Assembly: GCA_963707015.1 (NCBI GenBank) | Contig: CAVPOO010000013.1 | Coordinates: 1-64,000, forward strand | Reading direction: 5' to 3' | Source of the DNA: CAVPOO01 sp963707015 | GTDB taxonomy: Bacteria > Pseudomonadota > Gammaproteobacteria > Thiohalobacterales > Thiohalobacteraceae | Length of the DNA stretch: 64,000 bases | In this document: positions 1 to 11,219 of the stretch, one piece after another | Numbering within the stretch: position 1 is the first letter of the stretch | Layout of the letters: each line of letters begins with the position of its first letter | Position numbers and translations under genes: made by a program | Notes under the pieces: model-generated | The model's database searches: none | What the model was told of the DNA's origin: nothing | What the model saw: the letters and a program-made list of their open reading frames with translations, nothing else

Positions 1-16
1 TCGCAGCTTGTATCAC

Positions 17-622
17 ATGAAAAATAACAAGCATCAAGCATACGTACTTCCAGCCATATTCCTGTTGGCCGTGGCTCTCATTTATGCTGGCGAGAAACTG
101 TCATTACCGAAACTGCTGGCCATGGGTGTTAGCATCCTCGGGTTTGGTCTTGTCTCCGTGGGTGTGGATTCTCTCCGCCTTCGCTATTTTGAAATGCACC
201 CGAGTTCGGACAGCCTCACGAGCACTTCCCGCTTTAAGTTTCGAGGTCTTTGCGCTGTGTTCTGGGGTCTGTTGTCCTTTACGTTAGGCATCGGAATCCT
301 GGTGATTGCCGGAGTCGTGTTTTTTGGAGCCGGCGATGCAACCGAGCGTCTAATCAGCGCAAGACCCGGGTTTGTGATCGCGCCTCTTGGTTTTATCTTT
401 CTGTGTACAGCGTTGGGCTGGTTATGCGGCGAAGAAGGCATGAACGCCTCGATTCTTATGTTCCTTGCGACACTGCCACATCGTATTGGCGCTGTCATAA
501 CGCTGGTTTTTGCCCTTCTTGTTCTCGGGACCGGTCTGTTTGAACTCGTGGCGCCCGCGGCATTTGATCGCATCGTCACGTCTCTTAAACCACCGCTGGC
601 TCCACAGGTGCCACTACGTTAA
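17..622 (+). CDS. hypothetical membrane protein with about four TM segments
   Basis: I do not recognise the family. The protein of about 201 residues has hydrophobic stretches near residues 8-25, 34-50, 75-105 and 120-185, so it is probably an inner-membrane protein with four or more helices. The ATG at 17 is the first good start. A TTG lies three codons upstream, and because the window begins at base 1 the true start could lie outside it. No clear ribosome binding site is visible. Nothing downstream on this strand suggests an operon. The reading frame looks intact, unlike most of the following 2.5 kb. Confidence 0.55.
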   Translation: MKNNKHQAYVLPAIFLLAVALIYAGEKLSLPKLLAMGVSILGFGLVSVGVDSLRLRYFEMHPSSDSLTSTSRFKFRGLCAVFWGLLSFTLGIGILVIAGVVFFGAGDATERLISARPGFVIAPLGFIFLCTALGWLCGEEGMNASILMFLATLPHRIGAVITLVFALLVLGTGLFELVAPAAFDRIVTSLKPPLAPQVPLR

Positions 623-911
623 CTCACAAAGAATGCATCAGCTGTGGGTAAAGATATGGTCGACTTCATTATGTGTACTGTTAGGAGCCAGCAATCCGTA
701 CGGGACTTTCTCGGGACTGGGTTGAGCACGGTTATGCAATCGAGGCAACGGGCGCCCCGTTTGATCGCGTGTAACACAATAAGATACAACCCAAGATTGC
801 CACTCATAATGCTGAGGTCGGTAGTTTAGATTACGGCATTGCGAGAATAAATGTATATTGATATCGGTCCCTTGCGGCTTCCACCAACATCCCGATCTAC
901 AAGCCATACTA

Positions 912-1010
912 TCAATTCGGTACTGTCAGATAGTGCAGCCGTGCGCCACTCACCGTTGCGTAGTGGCTCTGAAAAGGGTATTCAAACCGCTGGGTCATCG
1001 TCGTGTCCAT
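912..1010 (-). pseudogene. N-terminal remnant of an alpha/beta hydrolase
   Basis: From an ATG at 1010 the minus strand encodes about 32 residues ending in YPFQSHYATVSGARLHYL before a stop. That string resembles the start of alpha/beta hydrolases of the haloalkane dehalogenase or epoxide hydrolase type, whose first strands carry F-SHYV-V-G-R-HY. The nucleophile elbow, lid and catalytic His are all missing, so no enzyme can result. It lies downstream of the epimerase remnant in the same direction, as if both once shared an operon. The assignment rests on one short motif and is tentative. Confidence 0.4.
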
Positions 1011-1100
1011 GTCCTGTTGTTTCAAAGGAAGATCGTGTGGCGCGGAATTGCGAAAGCGCGACGACTTTCTGGAGACATCAGAGGCTGGCATGGGTATCAA

Positions 1101-1468
1101 TTACGGCTGGCACAGCACCGGCCAGGGAAATCCAGCATTCTTAAGGTCGGCGAGGTGTTCATCCACGGCAACCTGCCAGTGCTTCTCTGGTACATATCCC
1201 AGTTTTTTCTGTGCGTAGTCATTGGGACAAATCCAGTCTTCGCACAGGCGCACAATAGATCGCGTCAGGAACGGTGACGAGCCGGGCAGTATCGGCTTGA
1301 GTGACTCCATTAACCAGCCAAAGGCGTAGCCGGCCGGATAGGGCACACTGTAGCGGGGTTTGGGTACACCGGCCTGCTTTGCGACATAGGTGATCACCTC
1401 ACGCAGCGTCGGAAACTCAGGGCCGCAGATATTGAACGACTCATAGTCGTTCAGGTTTTCTGCTACCC
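1101..1468 (-). pseudogene. C-terminal fragment of an NAD(P)-dependent epimerase/dehydratase
   Basis: The frame encodes the last 120 or so residues of an extended short-chain dehydrogenase, beginning around RVAENLNDYESFNICGPE and running through TLREVITYVAKQAG to the usual C-terminal helical part (YAQKKLGYVPEKHW). The Rossmann GxxGxxG, the Tyr-Lys pair and the rest of the N-terminal half, some 200 residues, are absent. Upstream of about 1,468 the sequence switches to a TetR fragment on the opposite strand. The family call is fairly secure, the substrate is unknown and the product cannot be functional. Confidence 0.65.
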
Positions 1469-1873
1469 GAAGCCCTGGCCTCCGAGCCGGATCTGAAACA
1501 GGCCATGCGGAAGTTTTTGCGTTCGGTTGCGACCATGGTGACTGCACCGGAGCTGCCCGGTGGCTGCATGGTGGTCAACAGTGCGGTGGCCTGTGATTTC
1601 TCGGCATTACCCCGGCGCGTAGTCGCCGCCATTGGCAAGACGGTCGACCAGTCGTCATTCGGCCTGTTGAAGGAAAGACTCCAGAAAGAACTGCAACAAC
1701 GTAATCTACCTGCGGGTACCCCGACTGAGCAACTGGCGGATTACTTCACTTCCATTATGTGCGGGATGGCCATCATGGCGAAAGTGGGGGTGACGCAGGC
1801 GCGGCTGTTCGACACCATCGAGCATGCGTTGTGTGTGTTGCCGGATTCAGATGATCAAGCAGCAAGCGGTTGA
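1469..1873 (+). pseudogene. C-terminal fragment of a TetR/AcrR-family regulator
   Basis: The plus-strand frame from about 1,469 reads EALASEPDLKQAMRKFLRSV, then GGCMVVNSAVAC and IMCGMAIMAKVG. These are characteristic of the ligand-binding C-terminal domain of TetR-family repressors (the GCL/M-N-A motif). The DNA-binding helix-turn-helix at the N-terminus is missing because the frame runs into the oppositely oriented epimerase fragment at about 1,460-1,475. An ATG at 1,505 could start a shorter product, but it would lack DNA binding. Its stop codon abuts the stop of the next minus-strand gene. Confidence 0.65.
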
Positions 1874-2098
1874 TCATATACGGAAGACAGCGGAGTTACC
1901 GGGCGAGCAGTTTTCCCAATCTTCATTTTCAGCGATAGATTGGCCAGGGTGATACAGGTCTGCCGGAAACACGTGCCTTCCGGAAAGATATTCCTGTATC
2001 ACTACTGTGGGCATATCGGATACGTTATGGGGCGTCCCGGAGGCAAGTACCTTAAGTTCGCCCCAGGTGTCCTCGTCGACAGTTGATTTGATGCTCAT
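1874..2098 (-). CDS. small protein, possibly ribbon-helix-helix (CopG-like)
   Basis: This frame of about 74 residues starts at the ATG at 2,098; an in-frame ATG at 2,161 would give 95 residues. The beginning, MSIKSTVDEDTWGELKVLA, has the beta-strand then helix pattern (S-x-D-x-x-x-W-x-E-L-K-x-L-A) seen in ribbon-helix-helix antitoxins and regulators, and a second helix region ends IQEYLSGR. No toxin gene adjoins it. The GC-poor tail looks less typical. It could also be a spurious or decayed frame in a degraded region. Confidence 0.3.
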   Translation of the reverse strand: MSIKSTVDEDTWGELKVLASGTPHNVSDMPTVVIQEYLSGRHVFPADLYHPGQSIAENEDWENCSPGNSAVFRI

Positions 2099-2406
2099 GC
2101 GCCGCAAGCTTAGAAAACGATTCACAATACCAGATCGGTCAATTTTCCCTGCATCTAACACAGTTGGTTAAGATCCGGTCTCGCTTGGTACCGCATTTCA
2201 TGCAGGCTTCGTACATGTATTCTGTTGACAGCCCGGTTCCGCACAACCCCATTGCACGCTACGGGACCGGTCCTGAAGTGCATGGCGGGCAAAAAATAAT
2301 GAAGTCGATGTAAGAAACCATAACCTGGCGCGACTAACAGAACAGTTTTACATAACAGCCGTGTGTTCAATAACTAACTTAGGTACATAAACCAAGGGGA
2401 TTCAAA
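2099..2406. other. intergenic, nothing recognised
   Basis: No coding pattern or RNA gene is evident on either strand. The last 40 bases before 2,407 contain AT-rich sequence and the ribosome binding site of the next plus-strand gene, so its promoter probably lies here. Confidence 0.4.
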
Positions 2407-2826
2407 ATGAATAAATACCTCAGCGGTATCCTGGCCGGTCTGGCTGCCACCATTGTGTTATCCCTGTTGATGGTCATGAAGGGGGTGATGGGGCTGATGC
2501 CGGATGTCGACATCATCACTATGCTCGCTGGCAAGATGGGTGACAGTGTCATGATGGGCTGGGTTGCCCACTTTATGATTGGCGTTCTTGGCTATGGTGT
2601 TGCTTACGCGCTGGTGTTCAGCAAACTGCCTTTTGGTGGCCACACAGTGCGAGGGATCGCGACTGGTGTTGCGGGCTGGCTCTTCATGATGGTGGCACTG
2701 ATGCCTATGATGGGGGCTGGCCTGTTCGGAATGGATCTACCTAGCGGTATGATGGTACCGATAGCTACAATGATGCTGCATGTCATCTTTGGTGCCGTGC
2801 TCGGTTTCGCCTACAGCAGGTTGTAG
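2407..2826 (+). CDS. small polytopic membrane protein, DUF6789-like
   Basis: The 139-residue protein is very hydrophobic, Met- and Gly-rich, with four predicted helices (about residues 5-28, 48-70, 84-107 and 113-136). The pattern of a short helix, MxGWxxHFxxGxxxG, and a C-terminal HxxFGxxxGxxY element resembles the uncharacterised DUF6789 inner-membrane family. The ATG follows AAGGGGATT at 2,393-2,401, a plausible ribosome binding site. It stands alone between decayed genes. Function is unknown; the His residues in membrane segments are the only candidate functional positions I can see. Confidence 0.6.
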   Translation: MNKYLSGILAGLAATIVLSLLMVMKGVMGLMPDVDIITMLAGKMGDSVMMGWVAHFMIGVLGYGVAYALVFSKLPFGGHTVRGIATGVAGWLFMMVALMPMMGAGLFGMDLPSGMMVPIATMMLHVIFGAVLGFAYSRL

Positions 2827-2864
2827 ATCCACTGACTAGACGGGGCGTGCCATCACCCGCTTTG

Positions 2865-3003
2865 TTATCGCCGCTGAATGAACATCAGTGCATGGCCATC
2901 GGGATCACGCGCCATCAAACCGCGGGCTGCGCTGCGCCCTTCCGTTACGTTTGTGAAGGTGTGATCGGTACGCTCCGCCGAGAACGCCTTGACTGCCTGA
3001 TTT
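2865..3003 (-). pseudogene. C-terminal remnant of a glyoxalase/VOC-superfamily protein
   Basis: The minus strand, without any start codon, encodes about 45 residues ending ARDPDGHALMFIQRR before a TAA at 2,865-2,867. R-DPDGHA-M is the hallmark last strand of vicinal-oxygen-chelate proteins (glyoxalase, bleomycin resistance). The rest of the domain, including the first metal-binding residues, is not found upstream, where the frame loses similarity near 3,003. It is best read as a truncated gene end. Confidence 0.45.
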
Positions 3004-3385
3004 CATTGACGGAAAACCCGTAGGGTGCAAAAAATAGAACGTGTCCATGGCAAATTGCTGTCCAAGTCGAAGTTGGCAGGTGGGATAGAGCGCGTTGCAG
3101 GGCGACATAACCACGCAGCCCGGCAATACGGGGGCAGCAATACGCCAACGGGCTCATCGAAAGTTTTTCGCTCAGTAACTCATGCGGGACGCTTGCGGGG
3201 ATCAGTGATGCACGGTCCTGCATTGTGGGGCGAAATGAGCAACAGGCGTCCCGTAAGTTGTTAACGAAAACAGCGAGTTACAAATAGACTCGCAAACTCA
3301 TAATGGTGAGGCCGGTGGTTCAAGGCCACCCGTAGCCAGCATAAAAGTCGTTTTTTATCAGCCCCGTAGACAAGAGCGTGACTGG
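3004..3385. other. intergenic, nothing recognised
   Basis: I see no coding pattern, tRNA-like fold or strong terminator. Short open frames here have no family resemblance. The stretch sits between the glyoxalase remnant and the end of the GMC oxidoreductase gene and is probably degraded sequence. Confidence 0.35.
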
Positions 3386-4819
3386 CTACGCTTGAAGGTG
3401 CTCGCCGAGGCGCAGTCCCCAGGCGTAGATGGTCAGTGCGGGGTTAACCCGGCTTGCGCGTGGCAATACACTGCCGTCGGCGACATACAGATTCTCGATT
3501 CCATGTACCTTGCCGTTGGCATCGACCACTGAACACGTTGGGTCCCTCCCTGTCACCAGGCTACCCAAAGCATGTGCGGTGCCGGTCAGCCCCATGGGTT
3601 TGGACACGCCGAGCAGTCCGCACCGCAGCAGGCGCGCTGCAAATGCCTTCGTGATGGCCAGATGTTCGCCAAGCGAGGCCGGTATGCGTTTCTGGTCATA
3701 ATCGAGCACCGGCGGTCCGCCGTGCCCGGCGCCGGAGGAGACGCGATTGTCGGGACTCGAGCCATCCTCTGTGGTGACAAAGAAACCATAAGCGCGCGCG
3801 CCGATCACGTTGGCTATAAATTGTGGCACGAGCGCGGGAAGCTGCGTGGCGAGGATCTCGCCGTCCAGCCAGCCCAGACACTGGACCGTGCTGTGGGCAA
3901 AGGCATCATGGAAAAAGATCGCCGTCTTGCGCAGCACGTCGTGGTTGGCGAAAGGGGAGAAGGCCAGCAGCGCGCTGTTGAGATGCAGTTTGAAGTTGGC
4001 GCCGACCAGTGACGCCGATGGCAGGGTTTTGTTCAGGCCGGTCTGTTGCAGGTAGTCCTGCAGCAGGCGCGGCGAGGTCATGGCGCCGGCGGCGAGGATC
4101 ACTGTGTCGGAGCGGTAGTCACTGCCATCCACGCAACGCACGCCGCTGAGGCGGGTTGGAGTGTCGTGGTCAAAGAGAAACCCTGTTGCCTCTTTATGAG
4201 TGTACAGGGAGAAGCGCGGGTCATCGCGGATCGGTGCCAACAGCCTGCATTCGGCGTCGGCTTTGTAAGCACCGGGTGAGGCGAAACCATCGAAGTGCTT
4301 CGCCTCTGGTATATTCAGCAATATCTCTTTTTTAAGCCCTAAACGTAGCGGCTCCGCTCGCCACCCGAGATCGCCTGCAATGATCCGGTTGATAAGATTC
4401 TGCAGACCGGGTTCGTTGTCAAAAGCTTTGACGTCGAGCAGGGCCTCGGCTTGCGCGTAATAAGGTTCGAGTTCGGCGTAGTCGATAGGCCAGCCGAGGC
4501 ACTGGAAGCCCGCATCCGGTTCAAATTCATGAGGACTGAAACGCAACAGGGCGGCGCCGTACCATTTGGTTTTGCCGCCGACGTTATAGTACTCCTCCGG
4601 TACCAGCGTGCGGTTCCGCGGGTCCAGCCACGCCTGCCGATTTCTGAACCGTCCCTGTTTGAAAACCTGTGCCACGTCCAGAGTGCTGCCGTCGCTGGGC
4701 AGGTGCCCGCCTTTTTCCAGCAGCAATACCCGTTTACCGGCTTTTACCAGACGATAGGCGGCGGCCGAGCCGCCGGCACCGGAGCCGATGATGATGACGT
4801 CGTAGTTTTGATCACTCAT
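3386..4819 (-). CDS. GMC-family FAD-dependent oxidoreductase
   Basis: This 477-residue flavoprotein begins YDVIIIGSGAGGSAAAYRL, the dinucleotide-binding GxGxxG fold (residues 12-17) for FAD. It has the VGGKTKWYGAALLR segment of glucose-methanol-choline oxidoreductases and closes with NPALTIYAWGLRLGEHL, matching the GMC C-terminal N-P-T motif region. Such enzymes oxidise alcohol groups of sugars, polyols or choline; the substrate is not readable here. The ATG overlaps the stop of the aquaporin remnant by ATGA. It is last in a minus-strand carbohydrate block with a short-chain dehydrogenase and two glucosidases, which favours a sugar substrate. No signal peptide is apparent. Confidence 0.85.
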   Translation of the reverse strand: MSDQNYDVIIIGSGAGGSAAAYRLVKAGKRVLLLEKGGHLPSDGSTLDVAQVFKQGRFRNRQAWLDPRNRTLVPEEYYNVGGKTKWYGAALLRFSPHEFEPDAGFQCLGWPIDYAELEPYYAQAEALLDVKAFDNEPGLQNLINRIIAGDLGWRAEPLRLGLKKEILLNIPEAKHFDGFASPGAYKADAECRLLAPIRDDPRFSLYTHKEATGFLFDHDTPTRLSGVRCVDGSDYRSDTVILAAGAMTSPRLLQDYLQQTGLNKTLPSASLVGANFKLHLNSALLAFSPFANHDVLRKTAIFFHDAFAHSTVQCLGWLDGEILATQLPALVPQFIANVIGARAYGFFVTTEDGSSPDNRVSSGAGHGGPPVLDYDQKRIPASLGEHLAITKAFAARLLRCGLLGVSKPMGLTGTAHALGSLVTGRDPTCSVVDANGKVHGIENLYVADGSVLPRASRVNPALTIYAWGLRLGEHLQA

Positions 4820-5170
4820 TGCGGACTCGCTTGCCTGGTGTTCTCCGCATCGCTCGCTTTATTGCCGTGCTCTATTTTCGTCATCGGCTCCAAACCGCAG
4901 TGAATGCAACGCCTGTTATCGGGACGGTCCAGTTTTGCGCCCATGCACGCCGGACTGTCGGCCCCAGGGAGAATAGATGATGCCGACGGCGGTCAGGCCC
5001 ATGGCCAACCCTATGATGGCGTGACGCAAATCACTGTTGCTGACGAGTGCGTGCAGCGGCGAATCGGGTGACTCCAGGATGATGACCGTGACGCCGGCCG
5101 CGACCATGAAGATGCCCAGCCCCGGCCCTCCATCAGATACTTCGGCCAGTGTTCCCGTACTGACTGCTGC
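4816..5170 (-). pseudogene. aquaporin (MIP family) gene with internal deletion and frameshifts
   Basis: Minus-strand frames show aquaporin pieces in order. REHWPKYLMEG lies in one frame near 5,130-5,165. A shift leads into LGIFMVAAGVTVIILE, then GLAMGLTAVGIIYSPWGRQSG, which normally leads into the pore motif GAH-NPA. Instead the sequence jumps near 4,945 to AKLDRPDNRRCIHCGLEP, which resembles the tail of some proteobacterial aquaporins, and ends at 4,816. Both NPA boxes and most helices are missing. The open piece 4,816-4,944 on its own could also be read as a 42-residue frame coupled to the GMC start. The tail assignment is from memory of the family and is the weaker part. Confidence 0.5.
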
Positions 5171-5180
5171 GGCCCCATCC

Positions 5181-6032
5181 TCAGCCGCCTTCGGCGAAGC
5201 CCGGATAGAGGGTCATGCCGCCGTCGGCGAACAGGCTGACGCCGGTGATGTAGTCGGCGTCGTCCGAAGCCAGCCAGGCCACCGTGCGGGCGATGTCTTC
5301 CGGCTCGCCGATGCGCTTGTAGGGGATCAGTTCCATCAACTTGTCATAGGCTTCCGGGGTCTCCCAGGCGGAGCGATTGATCGGGGTGCGAATGGCGCCG
5401 GGACAGACACTGTTGACCCGAATGCGGTAGGGGGCGACCTCCTGGGCGATGCTCTTGTTCATCAGCATCACCCCACCCTTGGAGGCGGCGTAGTTGACGT
5501 GGCCGGCCCAGGGGATCACCTCGTGTACCGAACTGATGCCGATGATCTTGCCGGCGGCACTGGATATTTCCGAGACCACGCCGCGGCGCTTGAACTCACG
5601 GATGGCCTCACGCGCGCACAGGAACTGGCCGGTGAGATTCACATCGATTACTTTCTGCCACTGCGCCAGGGTCATCTCGTCAAATGGGGCATCCTGCTGC
5701 AGGCCGGCGTTGTTCACCAGGATATCGATGGTGCCGAAGGTCTCGAGCATCTGTTTGAACATAGACTGCACGTGCGCCTCGCTGGATACATCTGCCTGGA
5801 TGGCAATCGCGTGGCCGCCCCTGGCCTTGATGGTTGCGACCACCTCGTTGGCGGCATCCTCCTGACCGATGTAATTGACCACTACATCGGCGCCTTCCTG
5901 GGCCAGATAGATGGCCACGCTTTTGCCAATGCCGGAACTTGCGCCGGTCACCAGGGCCTTCTGCCCGCGTAACAGGTTGCGGTGCGGGCAGTGCGGCATC
6001 ACAACATCGGGTAGTTGTTCGTTTGCAGTCAT
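5181..6032 (-). CDS. short-chain dehydrogenase, glucose 1-dehydrogenase-like
   Basis: The 283-residue protein is a classical SDR: cofactor motif TGASSGIG at residues 29-36, the NNAG motif in DILVNNAGLQQD, a catalytic Ser in GISSVHEV, and a Tyr-Lys pair in NYAASKGG near residue 180. It ends with a DGGMTLYPGF tail like bacterial glucose 1-dehydrogenases, which oxidise beta-D-glucose with NAD(P). The family is broad and other polyols or sugars are possible. It lies 11 bases downstream of the GH63 gene in the same direction, so the glucose released by that enzyme is a reasonable substrate. That link is inference from context. Confidence 0.85.
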   Translation of the reverse strand: MTANEQLPDVVMPHCPHRNLLRGQKALVTGASSGIGKSVAIYLAQEGADVVVNYIGQEDAANEVVATIKARGGHAIAIQADVSSEAHVQSMFKQMLETFGTIDILVNNAGLQQDAPFDEMTLAQWQKVIDVNLTGQFLCAREAIREFKRRGVVSEISSAAGKIIGISSVHEVIPWAGHVNYAASKGGVMLMNKSIAQEVAPYRIRVNSVCPGAIRTPINRSAWETPEAYDKLMELIPYKRIGEPEDIARTVAWLASDDADYITGVSLFADGGMTLYPGFAEGG

Positions 6033-6043
6033 GGGGATTCTCT

Positions 6044-8734
<2,691 letters not shown>

Positions 8735-8767
8735 GCCTGTTCCCTTTTTGGTGTTTACTTGTCCGTT

Positions 8768-10831
8768 TCAAAGCGCGTTTTCCTGGGGTCGATACAACTC
8801 CCACCATACGCGCAATACCTCTGCTACGCTCCATGCCTGCGCAAAGCAGCCGCGCGGCGTGAACGGTGATTCCGCATCGAAGACTTCGCTGATGCTGCCG
8901 AGGCAGGCAGCGGACAGGTGCAAGCCGAATGGTGCCAGGAACGAGCGTGCTATGGCGGCATCCTGATAGACGCGGTAATGTGCATCGACGAACGGCCCGA
9001 TCAGCCAGGCCCATACGGTGCCCTGATGATACGCGCCGTCGCGCTCCAGTGGGCCGCCCTGGTAGTGCGCAACGTAGCCAGGCTCGCCGCGGGCCAGGCT
9101 GCGCAGTCCGTGGGACGTCAGCAGTTCACGGGCACAAACGTCGACGATCGACTGTTGCTGTACCGCGTCCAGCGGACTGTGGGGCAGTGAAACCGCGAAC
9201 AGCTGATTGGGCCGCAAACGGCCGTCATAGTTCCGCCCGTCGGCACCGGATTCGCCGTCGGGGCCATCAATGACGTCGTAGAGACAACCGCGTGCCGCAT
9301 TCCAGAAGCGCTGGAAACTTGTTTTCACCTGCGCCGCCGCGTTTTCGTATTCGAATGCCTGTGCGTCGTTGCCAAGCTGCGTAGCCAGGCTGGCCAGGAT
9401 GTGCAAGGCGTTGTGCCAAAGGGCGTTGACTTCAACCGCCTTGCCGATGCGGGGCGTGACCACCCAGTCGCCGACCTTGGCATCCATCCAGGTCAGCTGT
9501 ACACCGTCTTCGCCAGCGGTTAGCAACCCGTCATGCGCATCGACTTTGATGCCGAAGCGTGTTCCGCGCCTGTGCCAGTCGATGATGTCACGGAGCACGG
9601 GATAGAGCCTGGCTACAAGTTCGAAGTCGCCGCTGCGCCGTGTGTACTGATCGAGCGCATGGAAATACCACAGCGTTGCGTCGACGGTGTTGTACTCAGG
9701 TATTTCTGCACTGTCAGGGAAGCGATTCGGCAGCATGCCTTCGCTGATATGCGCGGCAAAGGTGCGCAGGATGCTGGCGGCCACCTCAAATCGCTGCGTG
9801 GCGAGTGTCAGGCCCGGCAAAGCAATCATGGTGTCGCGACCCCAGTCGCTGAACCAGGGGTAACCGGCGATGATCGTTTTGCCTGCCGGCAGACCATCCT
9901 GGTAACGGTCGACGATGAACTGATCGGCCGCCAGGGTCAATTGCCGGATCCAATCCGGTACATCAGCCGGTAGGCAATTGAGTCGAGCGGTCTGTTGCCT
10001 GTGGACTTGCGCCTGCACGATGGCAACATCTTCTGGTGTGTCGGATTCAGCGGACAGCACAATCGCCGCCTGTTCACCCTGCGTGAGGCGCAGCGTAAAA
10101 CGGCCGGGTCGGAACAGGTCTTCGCTGTCATCCAGGCCGCGCAGGCGTTCCGCGCGGTGTCTGAACTGCCAGTACCAGGCGGAGTCGGGTATGAACGTTG
10201 CGCCGGTACAGCTTACCCGGTAGATGCGCGCTCCGGGACAGGCCTCGACTTCAAAACCATAGGGAATTTCGCGCACGTGCATGTCCCAACCGCCATGGCT
10301 ATGGCTGTGATAGTCTCGGTAGGTGCACAAGGGCATCCATTCGAGGTCGAGTGCAGCGCTGGCGCGCAGCACTTTGAAGTTCACATACGTGGTGTTTGCT
10401 CCGGGTTTCATCCAGAGACGTTTTTCAATCAGGGCATCAGCGATTGCATAACGCCAAACCGGCATACCGTCATCAAGATGAAAGGACTCAAGCTGAAGAT
10501 AGCCGTGCGGGTCGACTGTACCGTCAGCAAATTCATGAGTGAATAAGCGGTAATGTTCCGCACCATAGTGCACCGCTACATCCAGTGCGGCGACCAGCAG
10601 GGTGCGCGTCACCGGAGGGGCGAGCGCCGCCATCAGTAAGCCGTGGTAGCGTCGCGTGTTGGTGTCACAGATCGTACCCGAGGCAAATCCACCGATACTG
10701 TTGGTCACCAGCCATTCCTGCTCGATAGCGTTTTGAAATGTGCCGCATTCGCGGCGTCCCAGGGAAATGTGCGTCATAGTTCTTCCTAGTGAAACAGGAG
10801 AGTCGCGGTTTGTGTCGGGCTGTTCTGCCAT
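8768..10831 (-). CDS. amylo-alpha-1,6-glucosidase/glycogen debranching-type enzyme
   Basis: The 687-residue protein has the two-part layout of bacterial glycogen-debranching-type enzymes (GDE_N plus GDE_C, GH133-like). The N-terminal part contains EWLVTNSIGGFASGT and TRRYHGLLMAAL. The C-terminal (alpha/alpha)6 barrel contains AGYPWFSDWGRDTMIALPGL, EYNTVDATLWYFHAL, GRNYDGRLRPNQLFAVSLP and HQGTVWAWLIGPFVDA. Members remove alpha-1,6-linked glucose from glycogen-like polymers; some act on other alpha-glucosides. It is the first gene of the minus-strand carbohydrate block. An in-frame ATG at 10,777 could give a slightly shorter protein. Confidence 0.88.
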   Translation of the reverse strand: MAEQPDTNRDSPVSLGRTMTHISLGRRECGTFQNAIEQEWLVTNSIGGFASGTICDTNTRRYHGLLMAALAPPVTRTLLVAALDVAVHYGAEHYRLFTHEFADGTVDPHGYLQLESFHLDDGMPVWRYAIADALIEKRLWMKPGANTTYVNFKVLRASAALDLEWMPLCTYRDYHSHSHGGWDMHVREIPYGFEVEACPGARIYRVSCTGATFIPDSAWYWQFRHRAERLRGLDDSEDLFRPGRFTLRLTQGEQAAIVLSAESDTPEDVAIVQAQVHRQQTARLNCLPADVPDWIRQLTLAADQFIVDRYQDGLPAGKTIIAGYPWFSDWGRDTMIALPGLTLATQRFEVAASILRTFAAHISEGMLPNRFPDSAEIPEYNTVDATLWYFHALDQYTRRSGDFELVARLYPVLRDIIDWHRRGTRFGIKVDAHDGLLTAGEDGVQLTWMDAKVGDWVVTPRIGKAVEVNALWHNALHILASLATQLGNDAQAFEYENAAAQVKTSFQRFWNAARGCLYDVIDGPDGESGADGRNYDGRLRPNQLFAVSLPHSPLDAVQQQSIVDVCARELLTSHGLRSLARGEPGYVAHYQGGPLERDGAYHQGTVWAWLIGPFVDAHYRVYQDAAIARSFLAPFGLHLSAACLGSISEVFDAESPFTPRGCFAQAWSVAEVLRVWWELYRPQENAL

Positions 10832-11219
10832 CGGTTTACTCCCGAGGCAAGCTGACAGCGTTGTTGCCGGTCAGATCTGGCAACAGTAAGCGGCGCGCGT
10901 CCGATCTGTAACCCTCAGTTAGTCGAGCATGCGCGGGAACCGTTACAGGAAATGTGTCTTGGACCGGACTTGCTGGCAGGGATATTGGACGAGTTTTGGG
11001 CGACGACAACCTGCCACGTCTGCGTTTCTCAGGTGTAAGCGCCGCCGACGTAAACGTAGCCATGAATTAATTGTAAGGCATTGAGGACCGGTGAGGTTGG
11101 AAAAGACTTGTAATGCGGGAGCGCTGAATTCGACCAATGTTCAGTGGGCGCGCTGATTAATGGAAATGCGTGACACTTTGGGCGGCGATTGGCCGTGTCT
11201 ATTTTGGAGATTACCGAAT
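10832..11219. other. divergent intergenic region between debranching enzyme and HvfA-like gene
   Basis: Two divergent units start from this 390-base stretch, so it must hold promoters for both. I cannot fix either one by eye. The ribosome binding site of the plus-strand gene is GGAG at 11,207-11,210. No coding frame with family resemblance is present. Confidence 0.4.

Noticed and set aside
5037..5972. Long plus-strand frame opposite the short-chain dehydrogenase
   Set aside because: It is antisense to a clear SDR gene; its length follows from GC-rich third positions.
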